DNA of 64,000 nt from Enoplosus armatus (Eukaryota; Chordata; Actinopteri; Centrarchiformes; Enoplosidae). The notes beneath the pieces are model-generated. The model had not been told where the DNA came from, searched no databases, and worked only from the letters and a program-made list of their open reading frames with translations. Within the stretch, counting starts at the first letter, position 1. The number at the start of each line of letters is the position of its first letter. Where the stretch lies: NCBI RefSeq assembly GCF_043641665.1, contig NC_092193.1, positions 14,269,501 to 14,333,500 on the forward strand. Direction: 5' to 3'. Made by a program: the position numbers and the translations under genes. Positions 25,899 through 39,300 of this stretch are shown here, in pieces.

Positions 25899-27921
25899 AA
25901 ACAAAAATAAAGTTCATACAGAAAAAGCAGGTTATTTACAGCATAACTTGGCAAATGTACAGTAAGAAAACAAATCAAACTAAATTGTTGAAGTGAGTGA
26001 ATTAAAGAACAATGATCCCACCAGTAGCCTGCCAAAGTTTGCATCTATAAGAACTTGATAACCTATGTTGCCATTGCCATGGGAATGCTAAGATGGCCTG
26101 AACCAAGAGAAATAAACATCAAGACAATAGCATGTGGCCTCGTGGGAAAAATCCACTCTGTTGAGTTTTGGTCCAAAAAAAGGAGCTCATTTCCGTCGCA
26201 CAATTCGAAATAAAGTGAACAAGCTGTCTAACGGTTACCATCTCTGTGGTTCTGGAGGCCCTCTGAAAAAAAGACACCTCGGTTTGTCATTCGCATGGAT
26301 AAGGCAAGTCAAAGTGACAGTAAAGAGTTCAAACTTTGGCAAGTATTGGCAATAACCTGTTCCATAGCTTTGATTTTACCATTTACAATCTCTGTCATGC
26401 ATCAACACTCCAGAAATGAGTACAATCGTTAACACTGATTGTGTCCTAACTTTATCATGAGTGTGACTAATAATCCAGTGTCAAGCTAAGAAATAATAAT
26501 AATAATACTAGTAACCCGGTGCAGCATGATCATTCAAGAAACAACATCATTATTGCACATGCTCGTATGAGAACTCCTACAGAGGAGCTTGAATACGCGT
26601 GTTTAGCCTGGTTCCATTTGAGTACTTTATCCTCCTTTTTTTAATTTTTAATTTTTACATATTCTAGTTAAATCCTGTTTATAAATCACAACCCGACTGA
26701 TCGAAGCCTTGAGCATTTAATTGACCCTACTCCCCTGCATTTGACTTATTCCGTACTTCAAATTCAGAAGGTAGATGTCAAAAAAGCACAATTAGGACCT
26801 AAAAGAGGAGGCTTGTGACTAAAATGGAACCGTTCTCTGGCTTTTCTTCTGCTATTCATAACCCTTAGGTGATGGCTGACATACCATTCATAAGCTTCCT
26901 CCACAGACACAGATACAGCTAGTACACGACTACGTAACCTCATCTACATTCCTCCACTGTGTGTAGTGATACATTGTGGGTGTCACTGTTCTTTGCATTG
27001 CATTTGCAAAAAAAAGTCCTCATTAATAAAAGTGCCACGAGAAGTAAACTTGCATTTCTGTGGCAGTCAAAGTTGAGGATGTCTTGTCTTTGAGCGAGCC
27101 GTTTTCGACCACACGTAGATATGTACGCGTGTGTGTGTACGTGTGTGCAGAATTCCTCTCACAAGCCATGATTAAACATGCATGAACATCTATACCGTCC
27201 ACAGGCTGTCTGGCTCTCAGGAGAGGATGCTCTTAGATACACATCTGGGGTTTTTGTATTATAGAAACTTTCTATTTTTCTTTAGTTTACGGTTGATTTT
27301 TCAAATTAACATTTTTCTAAATTTCTAAATCAGGAACACTTATCTGAAAGTTTCTGTAACACAACCCCTGAAACCCTGCCTTTATGAAAACATACTGAAA
27401 ACCAGATTTGTTTTCTAGGCTGAGATCAGTGTCTAGGAGCATCTTCAACCAGCTCCATCAGTAGGACGCACATCACTGAAACCACCAGAGGCACATTTCA
27501 AACACCTTCTTCTGTCACACACACGACAAGGCAAACTGCTGACTGTATCGCTCAAAGACAATAACGTGGCGGGAGGGGGGAGAGAGTGGCAGGAAATTTG
27601 GCGAGGGGGTGAAGGGAGTTTGGTAAGGCTCAAGGTGCAGATTATACTGTGCACGTATTGCCTGGAGGAGGGAAGGATGGAAGCACTCTCGTGGCTGGAC
27701 GGAGGTAAAGTGGCGGAGGTTGGGTGGGACAGGGAAAGGCTGGTGTGGAAGGCTGGAAGGAGGGTGGGGGAGGTGGGTCTTGGCTGTTTCAGCATAGAGG
27801 TCAGAGGTCAGAGGTGGTGGCGTTGAGGCTGGTTCTTTAAAAGTCTAAAGCAGGCATTGGCTGCTGCGCTTCCTCGCTGCTGGACGTTGATTGGCTGCAG
27901 CTCCGGAGGCACCACTGGTCT
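24754..27921 (-). other. pde4dip: pde4dip 3' UTR
   Basis: About 3 kb after the pde4dip stop codon with no conserved coding frame. Minus-strand AATAAA signals occur at 24987-24982 and 24759-24754. The tail includes a long (CA)n repeat (25833-25897). It converges with the prkab2 3' end. Confidence 0.5.
25833..25897. repeat. (CA)n microsatellite
   Basis: CA repeat interrupted by TG/CG units in the presumed pde4dip 3' UTR. Confidence 0.9.
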
Positions 27922-30041
27922 TCAGGAAACTGCGATCAGCAGGCCGCTCTCTGGCAGCACCTCCTGGGTCCTCAGCTGGATTTAGGGGCAAAAGGAGAAA
28001 AGGAAAATAAAATGTAAGTTATTGTTCAACAACCCTTATACAGGCTGATAAAATTGGCAAACTGCTGGCGAGGTGAAATGTTAAAGGAACAGTAAAACAT
28101 TTTTTGTTTTCAACAAATTTTCTTTCTTGCATTGAGTTAAATGAGAAGATCAATACCACTCTCATGTCTGTACGCTAATATGAAGCCAGCTTGGCTTAGC
28201 ATAAAGACTGGAGGAAACAGCTAGCCTGGCTGTTAATGTTAATTAGTGAGCTTTAGAGGTGCAGGTAGGTACATTTTGTTACCCTCAGACAGAGCCAAGC
28301 TAGCTGTTTCCACCTGTTTCCAGCCTTTATGCTAATAGAATAAGTGTACTAGGCAAGGCTAACTGTCTCCTGGCAGTTGCTTAATATTTAGCGTACAAAC
28401 ATGAGAGTGGTATCAATCTTCTCATCTAACTCTCAGCAAGAAACTAAAAATAAATAATAATTAAAAATTAAAATAATTGTATTTCCCAAAATGGCAAACT
28501 CATTCTTTAAAAACGGCACAGCAAGAAGTAGTTTGCTGTGCGTAATGTTAGTTGTAATAAAATTCCCAAAATACAAGTACTTGCAGATGAAAAGCTGAGT
28601 GAGTGATAAGAGAATAAGCAATGCTGTTACTCAAATCCTCTGTCCATCACACACACACACACACACACACACTCTCGCTGTGCCTTCTGGAGTGAATAAA
28701 TCTAGGTGTTTATGACACCACTATGTCCTAAGATTGAAGGGCAGCAGTAAAACCTTTTTTTTTTTAAGCTGTGATTTTGTGCGTACATCCTTTAGCGATA
28801 ATGTGACACAGAATGGAAACTATGCAGTGTGCAGTTATTTTGGCGCTAACCGAGGGGGGTCCAAAGCTATGAATAGACCCAACCTTAATACAGGGGACAT
28901 GTAAACAACACTTTAGTGGAGTGGCGGCTTAGTAGATGGGTGTGTATGTAATTTGGTGTCAAGTGTGGTAGGTTCAGGAACAACTCATGGCCTTTTAAAA
29001 CCCCAATTCAAGCCGCTTCACTTAAAAATATAGTTATACACAATAGCCTGGATTATAGTAGTTGTGATGGGATTTTAAGATCACCATGTAAAATGAATAC
29101 ACACCAAACACATGCTGGTGTCCCATGTAGAAAACAAGGTGACCACACAAGCCCCCATTATCTCCCATGTTTTATTTCTCTCTAATAAAGCAGAAATGTC
29201 ATAAAACGCTGAAAATAAAAGTTGGTTAAACCAGGATGGAGTTTGCTGTCAGACGGGATGGTAAAGCAGTGATGTCAGTATGGTTAGAAAAAGCAAATCC
29301 ACACGAAGGTAAAAGCTGCCCCAGACCACGGAGTCACCATCTTTTACACCCGCAGATTAACTGAAGGCATGAACTACTACAGTCAGGTCACTGAAAAAAC
29401 AGTGTCTGGGACAACATCTACCTATTTGCATCACAAGATGATGAATTACCAGTGTAAGGAGAGGAAGAGGAGGAGCTTAGAGAGGATAGTCTCAGCTCAT
29501 TCTTCTGGGGGGTTTAAAGGAGGAGAGACAAATGCAGGACGAAGGAACAAGTGAGACAGAAAAGCCAAAAGTGATGAATTTACTATGTAATCATATAAAT
29601 AAGACTCAGATAAGGACACAGGGACATCACAACATACAGTACTGATACACATAATACTGTGACCTATGGAGTATGCACACTATGCACACAGATAATCTTC
29701 ATTATGTATGATATACTGGAAACATTAAGCTGCATATAAAGCAGTGATTTTTGCTTACCTCTAAATTTGTTCTTGCTTTCTTCAGCACATCACGAGTCCT
29801 TGACACTGCAAAACAAGAAAAAAAGTTATTTACATTTATGTTGTTATTACAAAACTACAAGAGCACACAGATGATACATCCATATCAAGACATGCAAATG
29901 ACTCAAGGCCCTTTTCCACTTTGTGCTGCTGCATATAAAAGAACCAAACCAGCAGGTACACTTGGAGACGCCCACACAGTCTGTGCACCCAAGACCTACC
30001 GCTCTGTGATTAAATAGGGCCCCCGAGTCTCTCTCATGATC

Positions 30042-30074
<33 letters not shown>

Positions 30075-31035
30075 TGCACAGAAACACTTACACTGGTTGA
30101 CTATGAAGTGCTCCATGCTCTCCTTGGTGCGGCTGGTGCTCCTCAGTCTTTGAATCGTCCCCTTAAGAACCTCTTCCTGCTCTGATACACGCAGTTTCAG
30201 GGACAAGATCTCCTCCTGCATACATTGCTCCTACACACACACATACAAAGTGACATTTGTTATCGAAGCTCACCTCTCTTCTTTCTTACTAAACATGATT
30301 CATAGCTCTTTAAAGTGATGATATTCTATATTTTTCGTATTGTCAACAAATATGTTAAAACCTGCTTTTAAAATACAATCATATATTTTTGACTTGTCTA
30401 AAAGATTTACTTCCTCAGTAGGAACAAATGAAGATGTTGGAACACACTGAGAGACAAATACATTGTTGGTTTTGGTCTTTTCATGGGAATTGTTGACAAT
30501 AACACAAATATAATATATCACCAGACTTCAAAAGTTCAGACCGGTCATAGAATATCTCAATGTGTCCCAAACCTTCTTAAGGTTTTGGACGGAGGGATCA
30601 GTGCTGGGCAGAGCTGCTCTCCAGAACATCTTCAGCAGAGACATCGCCTCCTCCAGGATCTGCCTCAGAGTCTTGGTGTTGGACAGCAGGCTCTTCACAC
30701 ACGAGTAGTCCAGGACCTGCATACAGAGCTCAGTTAGATACTGCTGGCATTATGTTAATGATTTGTTGTTATTGTTTTGTTAAACAATTATTTCTTTGGC
30801 CTTTTGGCTCTCACCAGCTCACTGCTCTGTTTCTGGTTATCCCCCAGCAGTGGTGGTCCGAGGCAGGCCTGCAGGGTGGTCTCCATGCGCTGGATGAGGC
30901 TCCGGCCCTCTAGGACTTGCTGCTGAAGAGCACTGAAGTCATCCACATGGCCGATGGCGTGGCGGCCATTGCGGTTTGCAAACGATCCATCAGGAGCCTC
31001 GCCCTCCAGCTCAGAGTGAGGGTCAAGAGGGTCTG
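27922..31035 (-). CDS. pde4dip: pde4dip exons 41-45: conserved C-terminus
   Basis: Exons 31035-30815, 30716-30573, 30230-30092, 29805-29759, 27975-27922. Exon 41 carries PDGSFANRNGRHAIGHVDDF and exon 42 LLKMFWRAALPSTD, both highly conserved with human and matching the CDK5RAP2-like C-terminal region. Exon 43 has KESMEHFIVNQ and exon 44 SRTRDVLKKARTNLE. The last exon encodes only LRTQEVLPESGLLIAVS before TGA, differing from the human tail, so it rests on frame, acceptor quality and stop position rather than homology. Confidence 0.87.
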
Positions 31036-33327
31036 CTGGAGACAAAAGAGCTAGAATGTATTTTGGAGGGACGCTGAATGACATTATTGTATCCTTTATA
31101 TAGCAAGAGGGAATTTTGAGGAGTTTAGAAGTGATTTAAACAATATAGTTATTATAGTTAGAATATAATCTCTTTACAATCAGTTCACAAATGAAAGACA
31201 GTCATGCAGTGCAGTTTAAGTCACACCATTGGCAGTACTATGGCTGTCGTCCAGGTCTGAGTAGGGAGGACCGGGAGATCCACAGTTAAACAGACCAATG
31301 TCCCTGACTGGTGGAGACGGAGCTGGGTCTGTGGAGCACACAGATACACAAACCAGGCTTGGACACACAGCAAACCACACCACAGCACACTAAGCCTCAC
31401 AGACATATTGTGTAGTAATACGTTGGAGTCACATCACGAAGCCTCTGTCTCACCGTGCAGCAGCTGTCGTCTGTAGAAGTTTTCTCTCTGAGGGCTGGCA
31501 GTCAGGGCGGAGAGGGAGGGAGTCCGAGGAGAGCCCACGCCCAGCTTCTGCTCCAGCTGCTTGTGGAGCTCCAGTTGCTTGAGGGCACTGTTCTCCTGGA
31601 CGCTGTTTTGTAGCTGGGCTCGCAGACTCCTCACCTCCCCGAGCAGCTCCCCCAGCTCCACCGGTAGACCAGGCAGCTCACACAGGTAGCCTGAAGACAA
31701 AATACACCATCACTGGAGAGTCTGACGGGATGTGGATCTGCTTCAGTGCTCTTTGGGGTTCAGAGGGTTTCATTCCAGCACAACAATAAAATAAAACTTT
31801 GGTTACATGTTTGTCAATACTTGGCTAGACAATTTTGTAATTATAGCATCTTCAAACGGATCTCATTGTGTAATTTTTTGTTTGTAGAATAAAGAAATAA
31901 TCATACGGAAAACTTGAGCAAGTCTGCTTTTAGCTTATGTGTCCCTACAATGCTATTCTTAATACTGTCAACAGATGGCGCTAAAGTAGGGAATTTTGTA
32001 GACAATCCTTCACACAGTAGCTTTAAATGGAATTTGTTTGGTTTTATATTTAAAAAAGAGAGGTATATTAAGCAAAGCTAGGTAAACCATGAATAGACTG
32101 ACCTTTGTTGGCCTTTGTGCTGGAACACACTCGATCATACACGTGTAGTTCACTCTGCAGGGAGTGGCTGAGCTCTCTGCTCTCACAGAGCTGCTGCTGC
32201 AGTAGAGAGACCTCATGCTGGAGCCTGAGGATACACAGATACATTACAGTACATTACAGTGTATGTAAACACACAGACAAGCCCAGTTTCTATCCATGGA
32301 TCAGTCACTGTTTGATCCACTCTGTATACACACACTTCAAGCAAACACACCAACCTGTTGGTTTTCTCCTGACTGGCCTGTCGCTCCTGCCTTAATATGT
32401 GTATCTGCTGTCCCTGCTCCTGACTGTGAGCCTGCAGTCGTCTCAGTTCCTCCTTCCACTGCTCTGCCTCCAGCTCTGCTTGTTTCAGGCGGGCGCGTCC
32501 TGCAAACAGCGCCTCCCGCAGCTGCACCACCTCCTCACATGTGTCTGAGGGGAGAGGATTGGGTTAGAGAAATGGGATAACATGCGTATTCCAGAAGAAT
32601 CAACACTATTAAAACTTTATTTAGCTTTCAGAAGAAGTACCTGTGCTGGCCTGCAGGCGTGACTGTAGAGCCAAGTTCTCTTCCTTCAGGACTCTGATCT
32701 CATTGGACAGTTGAGTGACTGTGTCCAGGCCCTGTATGTAGATGTTTGTTGGTGCCCCTGGAAAAAAGAGAACAGAGTTATTTTATGTAATTTCTTAGAG
32801 AAAAATGACAGCGGTTACAGTGTTGGTGAAGTTTACTGTACCTCCATCACGCCCAGTCTTGGCCAGTCTCTCTTCCAGCTGCTGTCGGAGCCTCTCATTG
32901 GTCCTAATGGACTCCTCCAGACGCTGACGGAGACACCTCACCTCCTGCAGGTGCTCCTCTATCAAATGTACCCCTAGAGACACAGAGAAACAGCACCACA
33001 ATAATATTGTAGTGATCTTGCTAACATGGGGGTGTGAACATAGACAACAGTATAGAGTCACACCTGCATGGCTGCTTCCTTGCTGGTGTCCCGACGGTCC
33101 AGAATAGCTTCCGACCGGCTGACCCATGTTCTCCATGTCCCACAAAGGCCCTCCCGTCACTAGACCTGAGTCAGACTTCAGCGAGTGGCCTTCAGGAATG
33201 CCACCCAGCTGATACTGTTGAAAGGCATGATGGGATAGCTGGCTGTAGCTGGAGAGGTTGTGCTGGTTGTGGGCACCAGGTGAGAGAGTGAACAGAGTCT
33301 TGTCATGGCGAACCGCAAATCCTGTGA

Positions 33328-33396
<69 letters not shown>

Positions 33397-36300
33397 AGTG
33401 AAGAACATGATGTACACTCATAGGACAACAGAGGTTATTTATGTGTTTTATTTACACTTGATAAATTAGTTTCACACATGGCACACGCCCCCCCGTGGCC
33501 CCTCACCCCTGTTCTGCTCATTCATCTGTTTGTACAGTGTGTCCAGCTCTGGGCGAACAGCGATCACAGACAGGGCCCTGGGCCGGGGGTCAGAAGTGAC
33601 TTCATTACCCCAGACGTCAGGGCCAGGGGGGACAGAGAGGGAGTAGGAGACAGGCTCACTGAGAAGGGCTAGAGGAGAATGACAGGAAGGGACACGTACA
33701 GAACATGAAGGAGGAGGAGGAGGAGGAGGAGGAAAAGAAACTGTGATTTTTGGGCACTTTGCAAGTCATAGCCAGCTGTGAGTCCCATACCTCTGAAGGA
33801 CTGACTGGTCAAACCCACAGGGGCTGAGCAAAGCATGTTGGGACAGCTGCTGGAGGACTTGAGGAGGCCATGAGGAGGAGGGATAGATGGACGGACTAAA
33901 GGAGGGGAATGGAAAGTGAAAGGATAGAAGAGGCATTTCACAGACAGGAGAGGTGAACATATGGATAAACTTTAATACCGTCTTGTTCTGATCCGTGTCC
34001 TGGCTGCAGCAGCTGGTGCTCCTCCTGATATTCTCTGGTGTCTAAATTGGAGCACAGCTCCAACTCTTCATTGGTTCTGTACTCATCGGACACCAGGGAG
34101 GTTCTGTCTGATTGGTCGGTGGTCTCAGACAGAGCATGGCAGCTGGATGGGGTCTCTGGACGCTGCTGCAGCTTGGTGTGGAGGGACTCGATGATTTTAT
34201 CTTTCTGCTGAAGCTCCTTACTCAGCCTACATGTGCACACAAGAGAATCAACCATTACACTCTGAACTGATTAATGAAAAGTCTTTGTTTGCATATGATT
34301 ATGCATGAATAGCAAAACATACAACAAATAGAAAAGAGTGTAGAGCTGCTACGATTAGTTGATTAATCAATTAGTCAATCAACAGAAATTTAATCAGCAG
34401 CTACTTTGATAATCAAATAATCGATTTAGTCACTTTCAAGTAAAAAAAGCCATAACATTTACTGGTTCCAGCTTCTTAAAGAAGAGAGAATTTCATGCAT
34501 TTCTTTGTCCTACATGATAGTTAACTGATTCGTTTTAGATTTTTGGACTGTTGGTTGAACAAAATGAGACATTTGAAGACGTCACCTCGGGCTGTGGAAA
34601 ACTATACAGGGATTTTAACTATTTTTCGAGAAAATAAGAAGATTAATTGATAATGAAAATAATCGTTGTTGCAGCCCTAAAAGAGTGGAAAGAAGTTTAG
34701 CAAAGATGGGAGAGGAAAACCAGCCGCCATTTTTGTTATTCAAACAAATATATTTCATTTCATCCATGTTGCAATATATAAATCTTAGTCTTAGCTATGA
34801 AGTCATTTCCCTTACTGTTTCAGTTGTCGAAGCATGGACTCCCTGTCTCTCTCCAACAGTATTCTAAAAAAAGCTGTCTCTCTTGCTTGACCTCGGCCCG
34901 TAGAAAAAGACCAGAGAGAGTCCCTGTACAAGGGGCTGTTCTTAGAAACCATGGATTTCCACAGAGGAGCCATCACACCATCCGTCCAGTCCAGAAAACA
35001 AAGACGAAGTCCTTGATGCACTACAGCCTGAGCTGGGTAAGCCAAAAGATACTGACAAGCCTCTTTAGTGTCTTCTGATTCTAGTTACTAGTTAGGATTA
35101 CTTAGACTACTTTTTAAATAATATTAGTACTCAGAAAGTAGATGCTGTTGTTGCACATAAATTAAATCCATATATAGGCTTCGTATAGATCCAACAGAAA
35201 CCACTTCCACTAAGCAGGGTACGACTGAATGAAGGCTCACACCGAGCCTCTTACGCCCAGCTGGTGGGACACCTGGAAGTCTATTCAACTAAAGCAACTT
35301 AAGAGTAAAGGATCGACGCAGAGGCCTGTGTGAGGATTAACAGCAACCTTCTGTCTCCTCTCCACCATAAGGAGCCTTGTGGACGGCTCCTCTCGTGCCG
35401 CGGCGCGTCACATGACACAGTAAACTAATCACCAGGATGGAATAAGAGCTCTACAAGCTAATAACTTCAAGGGAGGTCCACAGATCCCAAAGCAGCAGGT
35501 GATACTATAGACCATTGTTCTGTTGTTGCTAAGGTTTGGAGGTTAGGATTTGTCAGTTTTGCAAATATTAAATATGACTATTCCCACATGACTCTTTATT
35601 GCCAAGCAGACATCTAATGTTTCAAATGATTAAAGGTGCATGTCTGGACACAGTGACGTCCATGTTAAGTTAATCTCTCCGACTGGATGGAAAAAATTAA
35701 AGCAGAGATCACCACCTGTCTTACCTTGCACCCCCTTTAACGTGGTAAAAATGTTATACAACATACAGTACAACGTACAGTATGCACACACTCATACCCA
35801 TGTGAATATAATCAAGCGAACTCACCGCAGGGCGAGCAGCTCATGGCCTGTCTTGTCATCATGGCTCTCTGCACGGTCGCCTATGGAAAGAGATAAAACA
35901 GGAAAGACAGAGCATAGGAGAGGGGAAATACTGTTAACAAAAAAAGTCAATTTGGATGTAAAAAGGACCACAGGAGTGTGAAACTATAAAACATGAACTG
36001 TCTTTCTGGGTGACGGAAGAGATGGGAAGAAATTCCTTACGTCCGCTGATCTTGGTGACCACTCTTTGTGCCAGGGCCGTGTTCTGTGCCAACTGCTCTC
36101 TGAAGCTCTGACCCATGTAGTAATCAATATCGTTGGCCCGCAGCAGCTCCTCGAAGGCCTGTAAATGGTTGAGAATTTGAGCAGGTGTAAGAATATTGAC
36201 GATGTGATGTGTAGAAATAATACCATTAATTCAATTATTCATTAAACCATTTAATAAATGGTTTAATGAATAATTGAATTAGTGCAGAAGGGTTTGTGAT

Positions 36301-39300
36301 ACCTTGGTGGTATCACCCAGGTGCTGGGTGAGGATATGGCAGACTCCTTGCCCCTCTCTCATCCTCTGCCTCAGGTGGGACAGCTCACGAGCTTGTGTCT
36401 GGATCAGAGAGTTGTACTTCCTGTAAAAGGGAGGAGGAGAAATGGTCAGAGGGACACAGTATTAACAGATGTTGGTATGTTTTCAGAGCACTAAGGGCTA
36501 TAAGTCATATGACGAACCATTCTCATGTGCATTTGTTAACTGATTCTAGATAACATAAAGGTGCCTTAGGGTACACGGGGGCAAAAGAGGCACCAGGACT
36601 AACAGCTACCCCCCTTCCCCCTCAAGCTTCCACTACTGTCTCTGTCCACTCACCCAGGCCACGTGGCGCATTTGCCCTCTTCTGCTTGGCCTTTGCCCTC
36701 CAGTGTGGAGCTCTTCAGTTGCGCCTCCAGTGACTCAACTCGTGCCATCAGTTCTTGCAGTTCCCTGCTGGGCTTGGACCCTGAGCGAATCCCTTGGGTG
36801 TCAGACATCCAGCCTTCATCCTCTTCCACACCGCTGGGGGATGGTGATGTCTCGAAGGCCCAGTTTACCTAGAGGGTGAAGCCCATAAAATGGCAAAAGA
36901 AAAACATTATGAAGGGCAACATGAAACTAAAATGAAGTCAGTAACGTAGAGGAGCTGGTTGATGTCACAGTACCTTCCGTGGGGTCCGCTCCAGGCTGGA
37001 GGCGTAGTCGCTGGTGGTGGACAGGGAGCGGACACGCAGCTGCAGCCCTCGGATCACCTTGTGGCAGCGGGTAAGCTGTGAGCGGAGATCCTGGACCAGA
37101 TGCTGGAGAGACGATGACTCATCCCCCATTTCATAAGCACCTCTGTTACTGCTACAGTTACCAGCGTACCAGCTGCCGCCCACACCTTCATACTCCTGCT
37201 GATGGGACAGTGACGTGCACATCTCCAGGTCGTCAAACTCTGAGGGAGGGAGAGGTGAAGAGACATATTGATGCGTGATTAATGAGGATTAGTGAGTGTT
37301 TTTTACAGGAGAAGACAAATAAATAAAGAAATAAATGTGGTCTGTTTGTCACCTGGGCTACTGGCGTCTTCTCTCTCAGCTTCGTTCTCACTGCGACCAC
37401 AAGTCTCATAACCCAGATCCTGGAGATCCACCTGCACCTGCTTACTGGCCTGCTGGACCGATGTCTCCGCTGCAGAGACATGAGGAGGTAATTACTTGAA
37501 TCTTGTATACTAATAAGTGTTTGATTAAGGTTTATAGCAGTTTTTAGTTCTTATCTAATAACACGTCTGCATGATCCTGAGAGTGACTCACTGAGCAGGT
37601 CTCTGTAGTCCTTCAGTTGTTCAGCCTGAGCGTGGACTGTGGCCTCAGAAACCATCAGCCTCTCCTGCAGCTCTCTGTTCTCTTGGCGGCTCAGAGCCAG
37701 ATCAGAGCGCAGACGGGCCGCCTGCTCCCGGACACCCTCCTCTATATCCTGCCAGAGCGCTCCCACCTCACTGCTGTCAGCAGCAGGCTCCACCTCCTGC
37801 AGCAGCAAAGTGAGGACTCCGTTACTCATATAAACAACCACGGGACTAAAAGAACAAAACACCCATACATAGACAGACTGTAAATGGAGGCTCCAGTGAT
37901 GAGAAGTCAGGGAGAAAAGGAGGCAAAGCTGCTCCAGCACAGCTTCCTGAGACATTGAAATACATTGTTTTATTCACAAAGGTGAGACGTGAAAAAGCAC
38001 TTCTGCCAGCTGCTAGTTTCACATGAAAAACCTGGACTATTGACAATAGAAATTTGTTCAGCGCAAACTGAACTTTTACTGATACTTAATTACTTTAATT
38101 AGGAAAAGAATTAGGGCCTTTATTGGAGCATTTTTTGCCCATCCAACCGGTATTTGGCACTTTTACTTTAGCACTTTTCCCACCACCATGTATTCAATTG
38201 TTTGCCATTTTAAGACATTGTCAGATGTGTTGAAGGAGAAACAAAACTTCTTCTGTGTTGGCTTTTCACAGTAAAATTATCATATTGTACAAAAGGTGGC
38301 AAAATAACATAAATACGATAACAATCTCACCTACAAGCCTACACACTAACCCAACCATAAACCTATTTAAGGTTTATACAGAGTATAACAGAGTTGTTCA
38401 TGGATGTTTTATAAGATGCAGGTTGTTGTTGAATCATATTATATTGTGAGTGGTCTTCTACTCCCTCTACCTTTATTTAAAAGCACTATACGATGAGTAT
38501 TAATTAATTGAATTCCTATTTAAATGAAGTGTTACCGTCTCAGGCTGGCGTGTGTGATGATGGGATGTCAGAGAGCCTGGCCTCGTGCACTGCCTCTTCC
38601 CTCGATCGTCACTAACACGCGGGAGACCTCGCTTCCCTACAGGCACTGGGAATATTTCCTCTTCTTCGTCTTCTTCCTCAATATCCTCCTCCTCCTCTTC
38701 TTCTTCCTCCTCCTCATCCTCCTCTTCTTCCTCCTCCTGGTTCAGACTCCTGCGATTCTCTTCTGTGTTTGTCCTCAGTCCCTCAACTCCAGCTCGACCT
38801 TGGCTTTCTTTCAGGGCCTGGTTCTCCTGCAGCAACCTCTGCAGTGCAGTCCTAGCAGAAGAAAGAATCACAAAGTCAAACAGACATACACATGATGAAG
38901 CTGTCGGATTAAAGCATCTGCAACAGCTCAGAAGGCAACATCAACAGTCAAAATTCTCACTCTACACATGTAATGATGTCCTCTTAGACAATCAAAACAT
39001 AAAGTTCCCAGAGGAGACAAATATGCACCTCATCTGAGCCACGGAGGTGAATCCATCCCTGTCCAGCTGTAACCTTATTTCTTCAAGCTGGCCTTCAAGT
39101 GTCCTCTTTGCTTCCTCAAGCTGCTTCACATCAGCTCTCTGGGACACTACCCCCCTCAACAGGGCTCCGGTCCCACCCTCAGGTCCACGAGCCTTCGCAG
39201 AAGTCTATAAAGTCAAAGACAAGATGACGTTTGTTATCGTGCAGACTATTTCATACATGGGGTGAAATAAAAAGCTTTCTCCAAGGTTTAAATCAGTAAG

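Noticed and set aside
32795..33421. 208-codon minus-strand open frame with alternating Cys-Val
   Set aside because: It reads through a (CA)n repeat and two introns. The real exons inside it are 33321-33064 and 32973-32842.
38585..39037. 150-codon plus-strand open frame rich in serine
   Set aside because: It is the opposite-strand shadow of the acidic repeat in pde4dip exon 23 and of exon 22; the minus-strand frame has splice sites and homology.
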